The translations under genes and the position numbers were made by a program. Below, piece by piece: positions 1 through 5,268 of a stretch of 9,425 bases of DNA (position 1 is the stretch's first letter; each line of letters begins with the position of its first letter). This stretch comes from Desulfobulbaceae bacterium. Its GTDB lineage: Bacteria > Desulfobacterota > Desulfobulbia > Desulfobulbales > Desulfobulbaceae. The notes under the pieces were generated by a model. It was not told the origin of the DNA and searched no databases. It was given only the letters and a program-made list of their open reading frames with translations. The stretch spans positions 2,962 through 12,386 of the forward strand of contig DNUE01000086.1 in assembly GCA_003508005.1 (NCBI GenBank). The letters run 5' to 3'.

Positions 1-622
1 GGTCGCTGGCGCGGAACCAGTAATAGCCGCGTCCCAGCCAGGCAGCGGGACCGGTCAGGGAGATTTCCACCTTTTCGCTCACAACCTGTTGCCCCCCCAA
101 GGCGAATAACTCTTTGCCCCGCTTGGTTGCCCTGACTTTGTGGGCGGTCAATTTATCCGGGCGCATGGTCCAGAACTCGGTGGAAGGCTGGGGTTGGGCC
201 AAAAAAGCGCGCAAGGCAAAGGACAGCGCCTGGAACCATGGCGCCTGGTCTATGTCCAGGGTTCGCTCGATGGTTTTCCCATGCCTTTGTCCCTGCAGGA
301 GGATTCTGTTACCTTCCCGTCTGGCCTGGATGCGGGTTCCGGTTTCCACATTGGTGAGGCTCCAAAGACGTGTAGCCATAGCCGTATCCATCAGGGTCTG
401 GTGTTCTTCGACCAAGCTGACCGTTCGCAGCAGGTAGCCTTCACGATTTTCAAGTATCCAGGTAAAATGTTCCTTTTTGTCCCCAGATTGCTGCTGGTAG
501 CGATGTTTTTCCGTCATATCCGCTTCCGCCCAGGAGGTGGCCAGCAGGATCGCAAACAGGTTCACCAGGATGAGCCAGCCTGTACGGCCGCCAGGCAGGC
601 CATGGATATTCCGAATTTTCAT
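1..622 (-). CDS. Exported protein of unknown function (partial, 3' end beyond window)
   Basis: An open minus-strand frame runs from an ATG at 622 to the window edge, giving 207 residues without a stop. The N-terminus looks like a Sec signal peptide: a basic start (MKIRNIHGLPGGR), a hydrophobic core (WLILVNLFAILLA) and a likely cleavage site after SWA or SWAEA near residues 32-34. The mature part reads like a real soluble periplasmic protein, with balanced charge and regular beta-type stretches, for example WILENREGYLLRTVSLVEEH and IQARREGNRILLQGQRHG. A modest purine-rich site (AAAGGGA) lies about 9 bases upstream of the ATG. The signal peptide supports this start over an internal Met at residue 36. 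I do not recognise the family. It is probably host DNA flanking the mobile element, since it differs in codon style from the GC-rich genes on the right. Confidence 0.75.
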   Translation of the reverse strand, partial: MKIRNIHGLPGGRTGWLILVNLFAILLATSWAEADMTEKHRYQQQSGDKKEHFTWILENREGYLLRTVSLVEEHQTLMDTAMATRLWSLTNVETGTRIQARREGNRILLQGQRHGKTIERTLDIDQAPWFQALSFALRAFLAQPQPSTEFWTMRPDKLTAHKVRATKRGKELFALGGQQVVSEKVEISLTGPAAWLGRGYYWFRASD

Positions 623-971
623 CTGCAGGATCCCTTTGCCTCCTCCGATTCTTCCGCCTGCTGCACGGTTTCATTGCCACAACATGCCCTGTCTGTGTTT
701 GTCTTGTGTTTGGAAATCATGATCAAACGGGTAAAGCACTTAAGAGAATCGCAATGCTTTTTTCCCCGGGGAAAAGTCATAGGTAGAAATTTTCTCTGTA
801 TGAATCTGGAACAACTCGGATTTTTCCTTAGCCAAGGTATCGGGACCCGGTTTGGCGACTATTTCCCAGACGAGTTGCTTCACCGCAGACTTTGTTGAAT
901 GGATAGATCCGATTTTCTCCTCTTGGATGATGGTAGGCCTGACTGCTCGATTTCTCTCAACCCCGCCGCTA
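623..971. other. Gene-free stretch between exported protein and ftsZ relic
   Basis: No reading frame here has a plausible start, Shine-Dalgarno site and protein-like composition. The stretch contains the promoter side of the leftward exported-protein gene, but I cannot assign a convincing -35/-10 pair. The only clear structure is the 16-bp palindrome at 760-775. Confidence 0.5.
760..775. repeat. 16-bp perfect palindrome TTTTCCCCGGGGAAAA
   Basis: TTTTCCCC is followed directly by its exact reverse complement with no loop bases. The lack of a loop makes it a poor hairpin terminator and better suited to binding a dimeric protein. It lies about 140 bases upstream of the leftward exported-protein start, so an operator is possible. 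No second copy was seen nearby. Confidence 0.4.
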
Positions 972-1306
972 TCAATTGATCAGGCCGGTGGTCTGAGTCA
1001 GCTCAACGATGCTTTGCACCGCATCGCAGAGGCCCCGGTTGGTCGGTGCAAAGGCCCGTTCCATCGGAAAATCCCGGGTCGTGATTGCCAGTTGTTGGTT
1101 GGAGATGACAATGTGGGAATCACCAAATTTCTGAAGTTCCTGGAATCCTCTCTCGACTTGTTCTGGCCGCTTTCTCCCCTCAAAGGCCAAGGCATGGTAA
1201 CTACCCCGACGTTTCCACTGCCCAACTCCTTGCCCGCCCTGGCAACAGCGGGGGCGGCTCCGGTCCCCTTGGCCTCCCCCATGTCGACCAAATAAAGAGC
1301 AGATCC
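972..1306 (-). pseudogene. ftsZ: ftsZ fragment, frameshifted and truncated at both ends
   Basis: Two minus-strand frames together rebuild the middle of FtsZ, the tubulin-like GTPase of the division ring. The first frame gives LVDMGEAKGTGAAP then AKEL-like and VGVVTMPWP, matching the G-box region (GMGGGTGTGAAP) and the conserved VGVVTKPF strand. The second frame continues with FEGRKRPEQ, HIVISNQQL, LCDAVQSIVEL and GLIN, matching the FEGRKR, IVIPNxxL, AVQGISDLI and PGLIN motifs. The switch occurs near base 1187. The fragment stops with TGA straight after GLIN, where FtsZ normally continues VDFADV, and homology fades above about 1306. Roughly 110 codons survive of a protein of about 380 residues. 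The G-box is degraded (GEAKGTG), so GTP binding is lost. This is a non-functional relic, probably from a divergent or second ftsZ copy. Confidence 0.8.
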
Positions 1307-1314
1307 CGAAGGTT

Positions 1315-1433
1315 CGTGTCGCCCCTTGAGAAACATTAAAAAAGGTGACAAACATGAATCCGGGCCATACAATTCAGGCTCATTTGCCGGTTTAAAAAAC
1401 ACCTTTTGAATGTTTTTCCCGTTTGGCGACACG
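1315..1433. repeat. 119-bp imperfect inverted repeat with TGTCGCC ends; candidate element end or MITE
   Basis: CGTGTCGCC at 1315-1323 is repeated inverted as GGCGACACG at 1425-1433. After about 7-10 unmatched bases, inner arms also match: AAACATTAAAAAAGGTG at 1331-1347 against the complement of CACCTTTTGAATGTTT at 1400-1415, differing by one substitution and one indel. The tip carries GGGCC and GGCTC around the loop ATACAATTCA. The two arms face each other like the ends of a very short transposon (1317-1431, 115 bp), and TGTC is a common terminal motif of TnsB/TniA-type transposases. Alternatively the left arm is the prophage end and the right arm an internal transposase-binding site in opposite orientation. 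The flanks give no clear target duplication beyond CG on each side. Confidence 0.6.
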
Positions 1434-1599
1434 GATTGTCGTTGGTGAGGGGGGGTGAGAAAAAGGAATGTAGGAAAATGATATAACTCTGGGTGACGTT
1501 GGTTGACGAGTGCTTGATGAAGAGGGAAAATCGGCGGCATTTCAAGAAATCTTTGATGTCTCGGATTGGTTTCGGTCTCTTCTGGCTACAAGCGCCGAG
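1434..1599. other. Non-coding stretch between inverted repeat and HNH gene
   Basis: I see no gene here. It holds a G-run (GAGGGGGGGTGAG, 1447-1459) and two TGACG motifs exactly 10 bp apart (1494-1498 and 1504-1508), which could be protein-binding sites near an element end. No convincing terminator follows the leftward operon; only a weak self-complementary stretch is visible around 1562-1580. Confidence 0.4.
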
Positions 1600-2415
1600 T
1601 TATCCTCTTTTGAATTTTTCCTGTACGAAACACCACCACCAGGTGTACTCATACCCCGTGAACGAGCAGTCCGTGTAAACTTGCCCGCATTTTTTGCACT
1701 CCATGTTTCGGTAAAGCCCTTCGACAGGGAAGGCCCCTTGACCGGGGTCTTCTTTGAAGGACATTTGGAAATCAGTGCTGCCGCATGTGCAGCCAGAGAA
1801 GTTCTCTGACCGATATTTCCAGAACATTTTTTGCCTTGGAAGTCTCACTTTAAATACATATTCCTGGACCTCTTCCGATTTCGTTGACCAGTCAATCCGG
1901 TCCCATTCCTCTTCAGCAAGCTTGTGGCGATCAAAAAGGTGGTGATGGTTGGCGCATAAAATCAAATAGTTATCGGCTTTGTCGGCCCCTCCATGGTTCC
2001 GGGGAATAATGTGGCATTGGTGCACAACCCGGAGTTGTCCGCAAACTTCGCATGGATTAAATTTTTGGATAAAAGACTGGCCCGGAGTGCTGTCGTATTG
2101 AGGGTATTTTGTAAGGTCTATGTCAAGATTGAATTTGTCGCGAAGAATTTCTTTCCGGTAGATGTCCGCAACCTTCAATATAGCCTGGTTGAACAACTCC
2201 TGAATGGCATTTTGCGCTTTCACGGGTATGTCGCGGTGGTTCTCTCGCAAAAAGGCCGTTAGCAAAGGCTGCACTTTTGGATAGAATTTATTGAGTGGAT
2301 CCATATGCTGCCACCTGGTAATCCCCGACCCCAATTTCTTGTTCAGTGCAACACGAACTGGTCTGCTTTGGGGGGGCGTTTTTATAAGTAAAACCAATAT
2401 TCTTTGATTCGCCAT
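1600..2415 (-). CDS. HNH endonuclease-like protein with C-terminal zinc ribbon
   Basis: The 271-residue frame has a clear HNH nuclease core: CEVC at 122-125, the HQCHIIP segment with His135, then DNYLILCANHHHLFD with Asn149, Cys154 and His157/158. This matches the beta-beta-alpha-metal fold that cuts DNA, with Cys pairs holding a structural zinc. A second Cys set, CTCG at 209-212 and CKKC at 240-243, suggests a zinc ribbon. The helical N-terminal half (about 40-110) is unassigned. The start is uncertain. ATG 2415 follows the upstream gene by 21 bases with a distant AAGGG, while ATG 2304 (residue 38) has AGGTGG six bases upstream and would give 234 residues. It is last in the leftward operon headed by the repressor. 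A nuclease there may serve exclusion or defence; this is inference, and the target is unknown. Confidence 0.85.
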   Translation of the reverse strand: MANQRILVLLIKTPPQSRPVRVALNKKLGSGITRWQHMDPLNKFYPKVQPLLTAFLRENHRDIPVKAQNAIQELFNQAILKVADIYRKEILRDKFNLDIDLTKYPQYDSTPGQSFIQKFNPCEVCGQLRVVHQCHIIPRNHGGADKADNYLILCANHHHLFDRHKLAEEEWDRIDWSTKSEEVQEYVFKVRLPRQKMFWKYRSENFSGCTCGSTDFQMSFKEDPGQGAFPVEGLYRNMECKKCGQVYTDCSFTGYEYTWWWCFVQEKFKRG

Positions 2416-2436
2416 AAAATCGATATGGCTACCCTT

Positions 2437-3027
2437 TTATAATTTCATAATTATCTGATAGAGCTTCTTCAGGTCTCTCTCCCCGAGTTGCTTTAGGCTA
2501 ACTACCTGCTTTTCGAGTCGTTCTTTAACCAAAGCGTAGACCTCGCCCTTTGGCATGTTAAGTTCTCGGGCTTTAGCCCAGATGCCCTTGTAATGGTCAT
2601 TTCGCCAAGACTGGTTGTCCGCCCTCCGGATTTTGGGCCGGTTTATGGCAATTTGTTGTTGCAGCCACTTGATAGCATCCTCTCCTCGATGATAGGGGAT
2701 TTCTCGATAAGTGGAGACCCCATAATGGTTCCTCAAACGAGTCCACCATTTTGCTCTTTTGCTTCCGATTTTGTCCAGATCGCCAGCCGCTTCCCGGTCT
2801 GCTGCTTTATAAATAAGGTCTTGCAGTTTCTTTGCCTGGGCTGAAGAAATGTGCTCAGGCCCCGGTTGAAATGGTCGAACGATTACTTCCCTGCGATTTA
2901 TGTTATTCACGATATCGCGGCCGGCGACTTGATTGTTGTCGCCTTGAATGTTGATTGATTCTCCTTTTTTAGGGGAGGACCCCTCCTTGAACATGTGCAG
3001 AAGCTTCCCCATCTCCTTTTCCACCAT
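2437..3027 (-). CDS. ORF6C/GemA-like phage regulatory protein
   Basis: This 196-residue protein has three visible parts. Residues 25-41 carry the INIQGDNNQVAGRDI motif, of the GDxNxVAGRDI type that recurs near the N-termini of assorted phage and conflict-related proteins. Residues 60-125 resemble the ORF6C domain of phage antirepressor-type proteins, notably YGVSTYREIPYHRGEDAIKWL. Residues 140-196, including WAKARELNMPKGEVYALVKERL, resemble the GemA/DUF1018-type helical region of Mu-like phages. The two domain matches are by eye. The start has an excellent Shine-Dalgarno, AGGAGG, with 7 bases before the ATG. It begins 11 bases after the repressor stop and ends 21 bases before the HNH frame, so the three genes should be cotranscribed. 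It may modulate the repressor or host gene expression. Confidence 0.75.
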   Translation of the reverse strand: MVEKEMGKLLHMFKEGSSPKKGESINIQGDNNQVAGRDIVNNINRREVIVRPFQPGPEHISSAQAKKLQDLIYKAADREAAGDLDKIGSKRAKWWTRLRNHYGVSTYREIPYHRGEDAIKWLQQQIAINRPKIRRADNQSWRNDHYKGIWAKARELNMPKGEVYALVKERLEKQVVSLKQLGERDLKKLYQIIMKL

Positions 3028-3038
3028 GAAGAGCCCTC

Positions 3039-3461
3039 CTACCTGGCTGATTTAATAATTCGCAAGACCCTCTGCCTGTCTATCTGCTTACCTGTGTCAG
3101 CGTACAACTCGTAAATAGCACAAACCAAATCGGATTTTTGTGGCGGCGCCATCTCGCGACCTGTTTCCTTTAGGGCCGATTCAACCACCTCAATCGCCGC
3201 CCTCAACAGGTCAATTGCAAGAGATTCTCTATTTTGCAATCTCTCATCGGGTCTCTCGCCAGTCAGTAGTTGGTTGAGATCAATTTCAGGAAAAGAACGC
3301 TTTAGCGAAATCAGAAGGTCACTTCCAGGCATTTTTTTACCTTTTTCGATTTCACTAATATAGCTGGGGGATGTTGACAAGAACGAGGCAAGCTCTTGCT
3401 GTGTAAGCCTTTTTTGCCGACGAAATGCCTTGAAACGCTCCCCAAATGAAATTTCATGCAA
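3039..3461 (-). CDS. XRE-family (HTH_3) phage repressor, Mu c-like role
   Basis: The 140-residue protein starts with a classical cro/cI helix-turn-helix: residues 7-64, with FKAFRRQKRLTQQELASFL, SPSYISEIEKGKKMPG and a following helix ending at LLTGE. The C-terminal 75 residues are helical and lack the Ser-Lys S24 peptidase of LexA/cI repressors, so RecA-stimulated self-cleavage is not expected. The start is TTG at 3461: AAGGAGA lies upstream at good distance (3472-3478) and no in-frame ATG is near. A weak start fits a repressor kept at low level. It diverges from the Ner-like gene across a palindromic operator and heads a leftward operon, the position of the lysogenic repressor in Mu-like phages. 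That role is inferred from fold and position. Confidence 0.85.
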   Translation of the reverse strand: MHEISFGERFKAFRRQKRLTQQELASFLSTSPSYISEIEKGKKMPGSDLLISLKRSFPEIDLNQLLTGERPDERLQNRESLAIDLLRAAIEVVESALKETGREMAPPQKSDLVCAIYELYADTGKQIDRQRVLRIIKSAR

Positions 3462-3471
3462 TTGCGAAAAT

Positions 3472-3478
3472 CTCCTTG
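3472..3478 (-). promoter_or_regulatory. Shine-Dalgarno that fixes the TTG start of the repressor
   Basis: On the minus strand AAGGAGA precedes TTG (3461-3459) by about 10 bases. The nearby ATG at 3457-3455 is out of frame, so this site supports TTG initiation. Confidence 0.6.
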
Positions 3479-3504
3479 ACTAAATTTCGCTATAGCGATA
3501 CTCT
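3476..3504 (+). promoter_or_regulatory. Rightward early promoter (-35 TTGACT, -10 TACTCT)
   Basis: TTGACT at 3476-3481 matches five of six bases of the sigma70 -35 box. A 17-base spacer leads to TACTCT at 3499-3504, which keeps the important first TA and last T. GATACT at 3497-3502 with a 15-base spacer is a less well spaced alternative. It would drive the Ner-like gene and the early operon. Confidence 0.6.
3487..3498. promoter_or_regulatory. Palindromic operator TCGCTATAGCGA between repressor and ner-like genes
   Basis: A perfect 12-bp dyad lies inside the spacer of the rightward promoter, so a bound dimer would block RNA polymerase. A related half-site (ATTTTCGC on the minus strand, 3464-3471) lies in the repressor leader beside its Shine-Dalgarno, which hints at autoregulation. 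Likely ligands are the XRE repressor and the Ner-like protein. Confidence 0.65.
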
Positions 3505-3524
3505 CCAGACATGAGCATAAAAAC

Positions 3525-3540
3525 GGCTGGAGAAACAGCC
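3525..3540 (+). promoter_or_regulatory. Small hairpin in the ner-like leader
   Basis: GGCTG and CAGCC flank GAGAAA, giving a 5-bp perfect stem with a 6-base loop about 30 bases before the start codon. It has no U-tract, so it is not an intrinsic terminator. It may be a leader structure or a second operator dyad. Confidence 0.3.
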
Positions 3541-3571
3541 CAAACCAGAAACCTTAAGAAAAGGAGTCTCT

Positions 3572-3835
3572 ATGGACCCCGTCCAGATCAAAAACGCGCT
3601 CAAGGATGCCGGCATATCCCAGTCCGACATCGCCCGGGCGTGCCGGGTAACTCCAGGGCACGTTCACCGGGTGATTTTGGGAATGTCCATCTCTCACCCG
3701 GTGCAGGCCGTGATCGCGGCGGCCATCGAACGGCCCGTGGAGGAGGTTTTTCCCAAACGTTACAGCTCGAAGCGCAGCGTGGCCCGTATCCGGGAGTTGG
3801 CCCGGGTGGCCGAGGACGCTCGCGCGGCCAGGTAG
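3572..3835 (+). CDS. Ner-like (Nlp/HTH) early transcriptional regulator
   Basis: The 87-residue basic protein has a helix-turn-helix at about residues 5-45 (IKNALKDAGISQSDIARACRVTPGHVHRVI) followed by the helix AVIAAAIERPVEEVFPKRY. The ending VFPKRY echoes the IWPSRY that closes the Mu Ner fold, and the size is close to Ner (75 residues). Ner in Mu turns down both the repressor and the early promoter after induction. The start ATG has AAAGGAG six bases upstream. The gene is the first rightward gene opposite the repressor, exactly the Ner position. A short basic tail (SSKRSVARIRELARVAEDARAAR) extends beyond the Ner core and could form an extra helix for dimer or DNA contact. Family assignment is by eye. 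Confidence 0.8.
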   Translation: MDPVQIKNALKDAGISQSDIARACRVTPGHVHRVILGMSISHPVQAVIAAAIERPVEEVFPKRYSSKRSVARIRELARVAEDARAAR

Positions 3836-3890
3836 ACGCCAGAATAACACATTGGCGGATGGGACTGAAACATTTTTAACGGGAGGCATG

Positions 3891-4085
3891 ATGTCTTTGG
3901 ACCCCCTAAATAGTGAGGCGATGTCGTTGTTGAAAAAGATTCAGGAGGAGTGTTCCCGCCCCGGGTCTTGCCGTCTGCTGCCTTTGAGGGAAGCCTGCCG
4001 GCTGGCCCGGGAGTCAGGTTTGCTGCACCCCGGCTTCGAACACGGCCTGCCACGGGGATCGGTCGATGACGTCCCGGTCGCTTAG
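3891..4085 (+). CDS. Small unknown protein of the early region
   Basis: The likely product is 64 residues, starting MSLDPLNSEAMSLLKKIQEECS. GGGAGG ends four bases before the ATG at 3891; the adjacent ATG at 3888 sits too close to that site. A helical N-terminal half, about residues 8-20, precedes a stretch with PLREACRLARESGL, which could be one helix of a DNA-binding fold but is too short to assign. Codon use resembles the neighbouring genes. It starts 55 bases after the Ner-like stop and is probably cotranscribed. Its last 72 bases overlap the 3' end of the gene on the opposite strand. The final residues (GLPRGSVDDVPVA) look less protein-like, so the gene may have been cut short when the reversed gene arrived. 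I do not recognise it. Confidence 0.5.
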   Translation: MSLDPLNSEAMSLLKKIQEECSRPGSCRLLPLREACRLARESGLLHPGFEHGLPRGSVDDVPVA

Positions 4086-4490
4086 CCGCTGGCAAAGCAT
4101 CAAGACCAGATCCAACGAGGCTGAAAAGTGAAACCAAATACTGTCCCCCACGAAAACAAAGACCTGGTAGGGCCGCCGGAAATTTTTGGCGCGGATGGTT
4201 GGACGCAAAACGTTCATAAAATCAACGTCGAGATAGCCCCGCGGGTTGGCAATGGGGCTAGGCGCCGAGAGCAGGGCCAATTTGAGGAAGCCGCCGATCT
4301 CGGCCCCGACATGGTCGAAGATGGCTACGGGACGGGTCTGGTTGTCGGTGATGTAGGCCCTGGCCGTGGGGAACGGGGAGGTGTTTTGGGGCTGAGCCGG
4401 GTGGTGGTCGGACTGAAGCCAACGTCTGATTTGTTCGAGGTCTTTTGTGAGGCTGAAGACGGGACTGTTTTTTAAGAGCAGCGGCAGCAT
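4014..4490 (-). CDS. Unknown protein encoded against the early operon
   Basis: A 158-residue protein on the minus strand with a near-ideal ribosome site: AAAGGAGG four bases before ATG 4490. Composition is that of a folded protein, with hydrophobic cores such as YQVFVFVGDSIWFHFSASLDLVLMLCQRL (residues 108-136) and GGFLKLALL. Residues 55-90 include FDHVGAEIGGFL and NPRGYLDVDFM. No catalytic signature, signal peptide or confident membrane span is seen, and I do not recognise the family. It is transcribed leftward between two blocks of rightward early genes. Its 3' end overlaps the small gene 3891-4085 by 72 bases in convergent fashion. Its start faces the 4598 gene across 107 bases. This looks like an added cargo gene with its own promoter. 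Confidence 0.65.
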   Translation of the reverse strand: MLPLLLKNSPVFSLTKDLEQIRRWLQSDHHPAQPQNTSPFPTARAYITDNQTRPVAIFDHVGAEIGGFLKLALLSAPSPIANPRGYLDVDFMNVLRPTIRAKNFRRPYQVFVFVGDSIWFHFSASLDLVLMLCQRLSDRDVIDRSPWQAVFEAGVQQT

Positions 4491-4500
4491 GGGGCCTCCT

Positions 4501-4518
4501 TTGTTTATGGTGAAACAA
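4501..4518. promoter_or_regulatory. Inverted repeat TTGTTT-N6-AAACAA between divergent genes
   Basis: A perfect 6-bp dyad with a 6-base centre lies in the 107-bp gap between the leftward gene (start 4490) and the rightward gene (start 4598), just upstream of the former's Shine-Dalgarno. It could be an operator for either gene. No convincing -35/-10 pair was found in the gap. Confidence 0.35.
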
Positions 4519-4597
4519 GGTTAGCAGGTCGCCCTGGGCCGGCAATGTCAAAAGGGCGGAAAAGATTAGACCTATTCCGGATGGAGGGACGGGTGCC

Positions 4598-5134
4598 ATG
4601 CCTAAAAGACAGCATGTTTTAGACCATCAGCTGACTCTGGATTTTGAGGCTCAGATCGATGATTTCGTGGAGGTGAAGACGCGCTTGGCGGATGCGGTGG
4701 CGTGCCGCCCGATGCCGCACCAGGGTGTAGAGAACGAGATGGAGGCGTGCATCGAGATTGCGGCGGCGATCAAGCGGACGGTGCGGGAGTCGGGGCTGTC
4801 GCGCGAGCAGCTGGTAGACGGCATCAACGCCTATTTCGGCCGGACGGACGCGGGGGCCGAGGCGGACCCGCCGATTTGCCGGAAACCGCTGACGATTCAC
4901 ATGCTGAACAATTACCTCTCAAAGCCCTGCGAGTACCCCCTGCCGGCCTATTACCTGTACGCGATTCATCATGTGACGGGGATTTTGGAGCCGGCGGCGA
5001 CGATTGTGGCGGCGGAGGGCGCCCAGGTGGCGACGGCGGAGGAGATTGGACTGCTGCAGCTGGGCAAACTGGAGCAGACCCTGGACGAGATGCGGCGGCT
5101 GCGGCGCGAACTGCGCGGCGGGAGGCGGCGGTGA
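4598..5134 (+). CDS. Conserved-looking early protein, probably DNA-binding (HTH-like)
   Basis: The 178-residue protein shows a helical middle, IEIAAAIKRTVRESGLSREQLVDGINAYFG (residues 52-81), whose SGLSREQLVDGIN segment looks like the first two helices of a lambda-type helix-turn-helix. A Pro/Asp-rich insert (82-95) separates it from LTIHMLNNYLSKP (98-110), which would be a recognition helix, then PLPAYYLYAIHHVTG. The C-terminus (147-178) is a short coiled coil ending in an Arg-rich tail (RRLRRELRGGRRR). The start ATG has GGAGGG nine bases upstream. Its stop overlaps the next start (GTGA), so translation is coupled to the tiny membrane gene. I cannot name the family. A role as a phage regulator is inference from the fold and from its place ahead of the transposase. 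Confidence 0.7.
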   Translation: MPKRQHVLDHQLTLDFEAQIDDFVEVKTRLADAVACRPMPHQGVENEMEACIEIAAAIKRTVRESGLSREQLVDGINAYFGRTDAGAEADPPICRKPLTIHMLNNYLSKPCEYPLPAYYLYAIHHVTGILEPAATIVAAEGAQVATAEEIGLLQLGKLEQTLDEMRRLRRELRGGRRR

Positions 5135-5268
5135 ACGCCCGGGGGGTGCAGGCGTTGCTGGTGTTGTTGCTGGCGCTGTTGCTGCTTTGCGCCGGCATAT
5201 CGGTGGGCCGCCGGGTGGAGGCCTGTTTACAACGGGCCGCGGACGGCTTGTTCAGGGAGGCGTTATGA
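5131..5268 (+). CDS. Tiny single-pass membrane protein (45 aa)
   Basis: Starting at GTG 5131 with GGGAGG five bases upstream, the frame encodes 45 residues. Residues 6-25 are almost all Leu/Val/Ala (VQALLVLLLALLLLCAG) and form one membrane span, followed by a basic amphipathic tail (GRRVEACLQRAADGLFREAL). No lipobox fits the Cys at 20. It overlaps the preceding stop by GTGA and the next start by ATGA, so the three genes are translationally coupled. Good ribosome sites on both tiny genes argue that they are real. Family and function are unknown; small early membrane proteins in phages often affect host envelope functions or superinfection, but nothing here proves that. Confidence 0.6.
   Translation: MNARGVQALLVLLLALLLLCAGISVGRRVEACLQRAADGLFREAL

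Noticed and set aside
760..775. Intrinsic terminator
   Set aside because: The palindrome has no loop and no following T-run on a fitting strand and position.
140..898. 252-residue plus-strand open frame at the left
   Set aside because: It lies opposite the signal-peptide protein, which has better composition, a plausible start and a clear export signal.
852..1295. 147-residue plus-strand frame
   Set aside because: It is the complement of the ftsZ relic; recognisable FtsZ motifs are only on the minus strand.
3462..3530. A leftward repressor promoter
   Set aside because: TATCGC/TATAGC could serve as -10 on the minus strand, but no -35 at proper spacing stands out, so no position is given.
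3548..3566. AAACCTTAAGAAAAGGAG resembling the inner arm of the 1315-1433 repeat
   Set aside because: Much of the match is the Shine-Dalgarno of the Ner-like gene, and the TGTCGCC part is missing.
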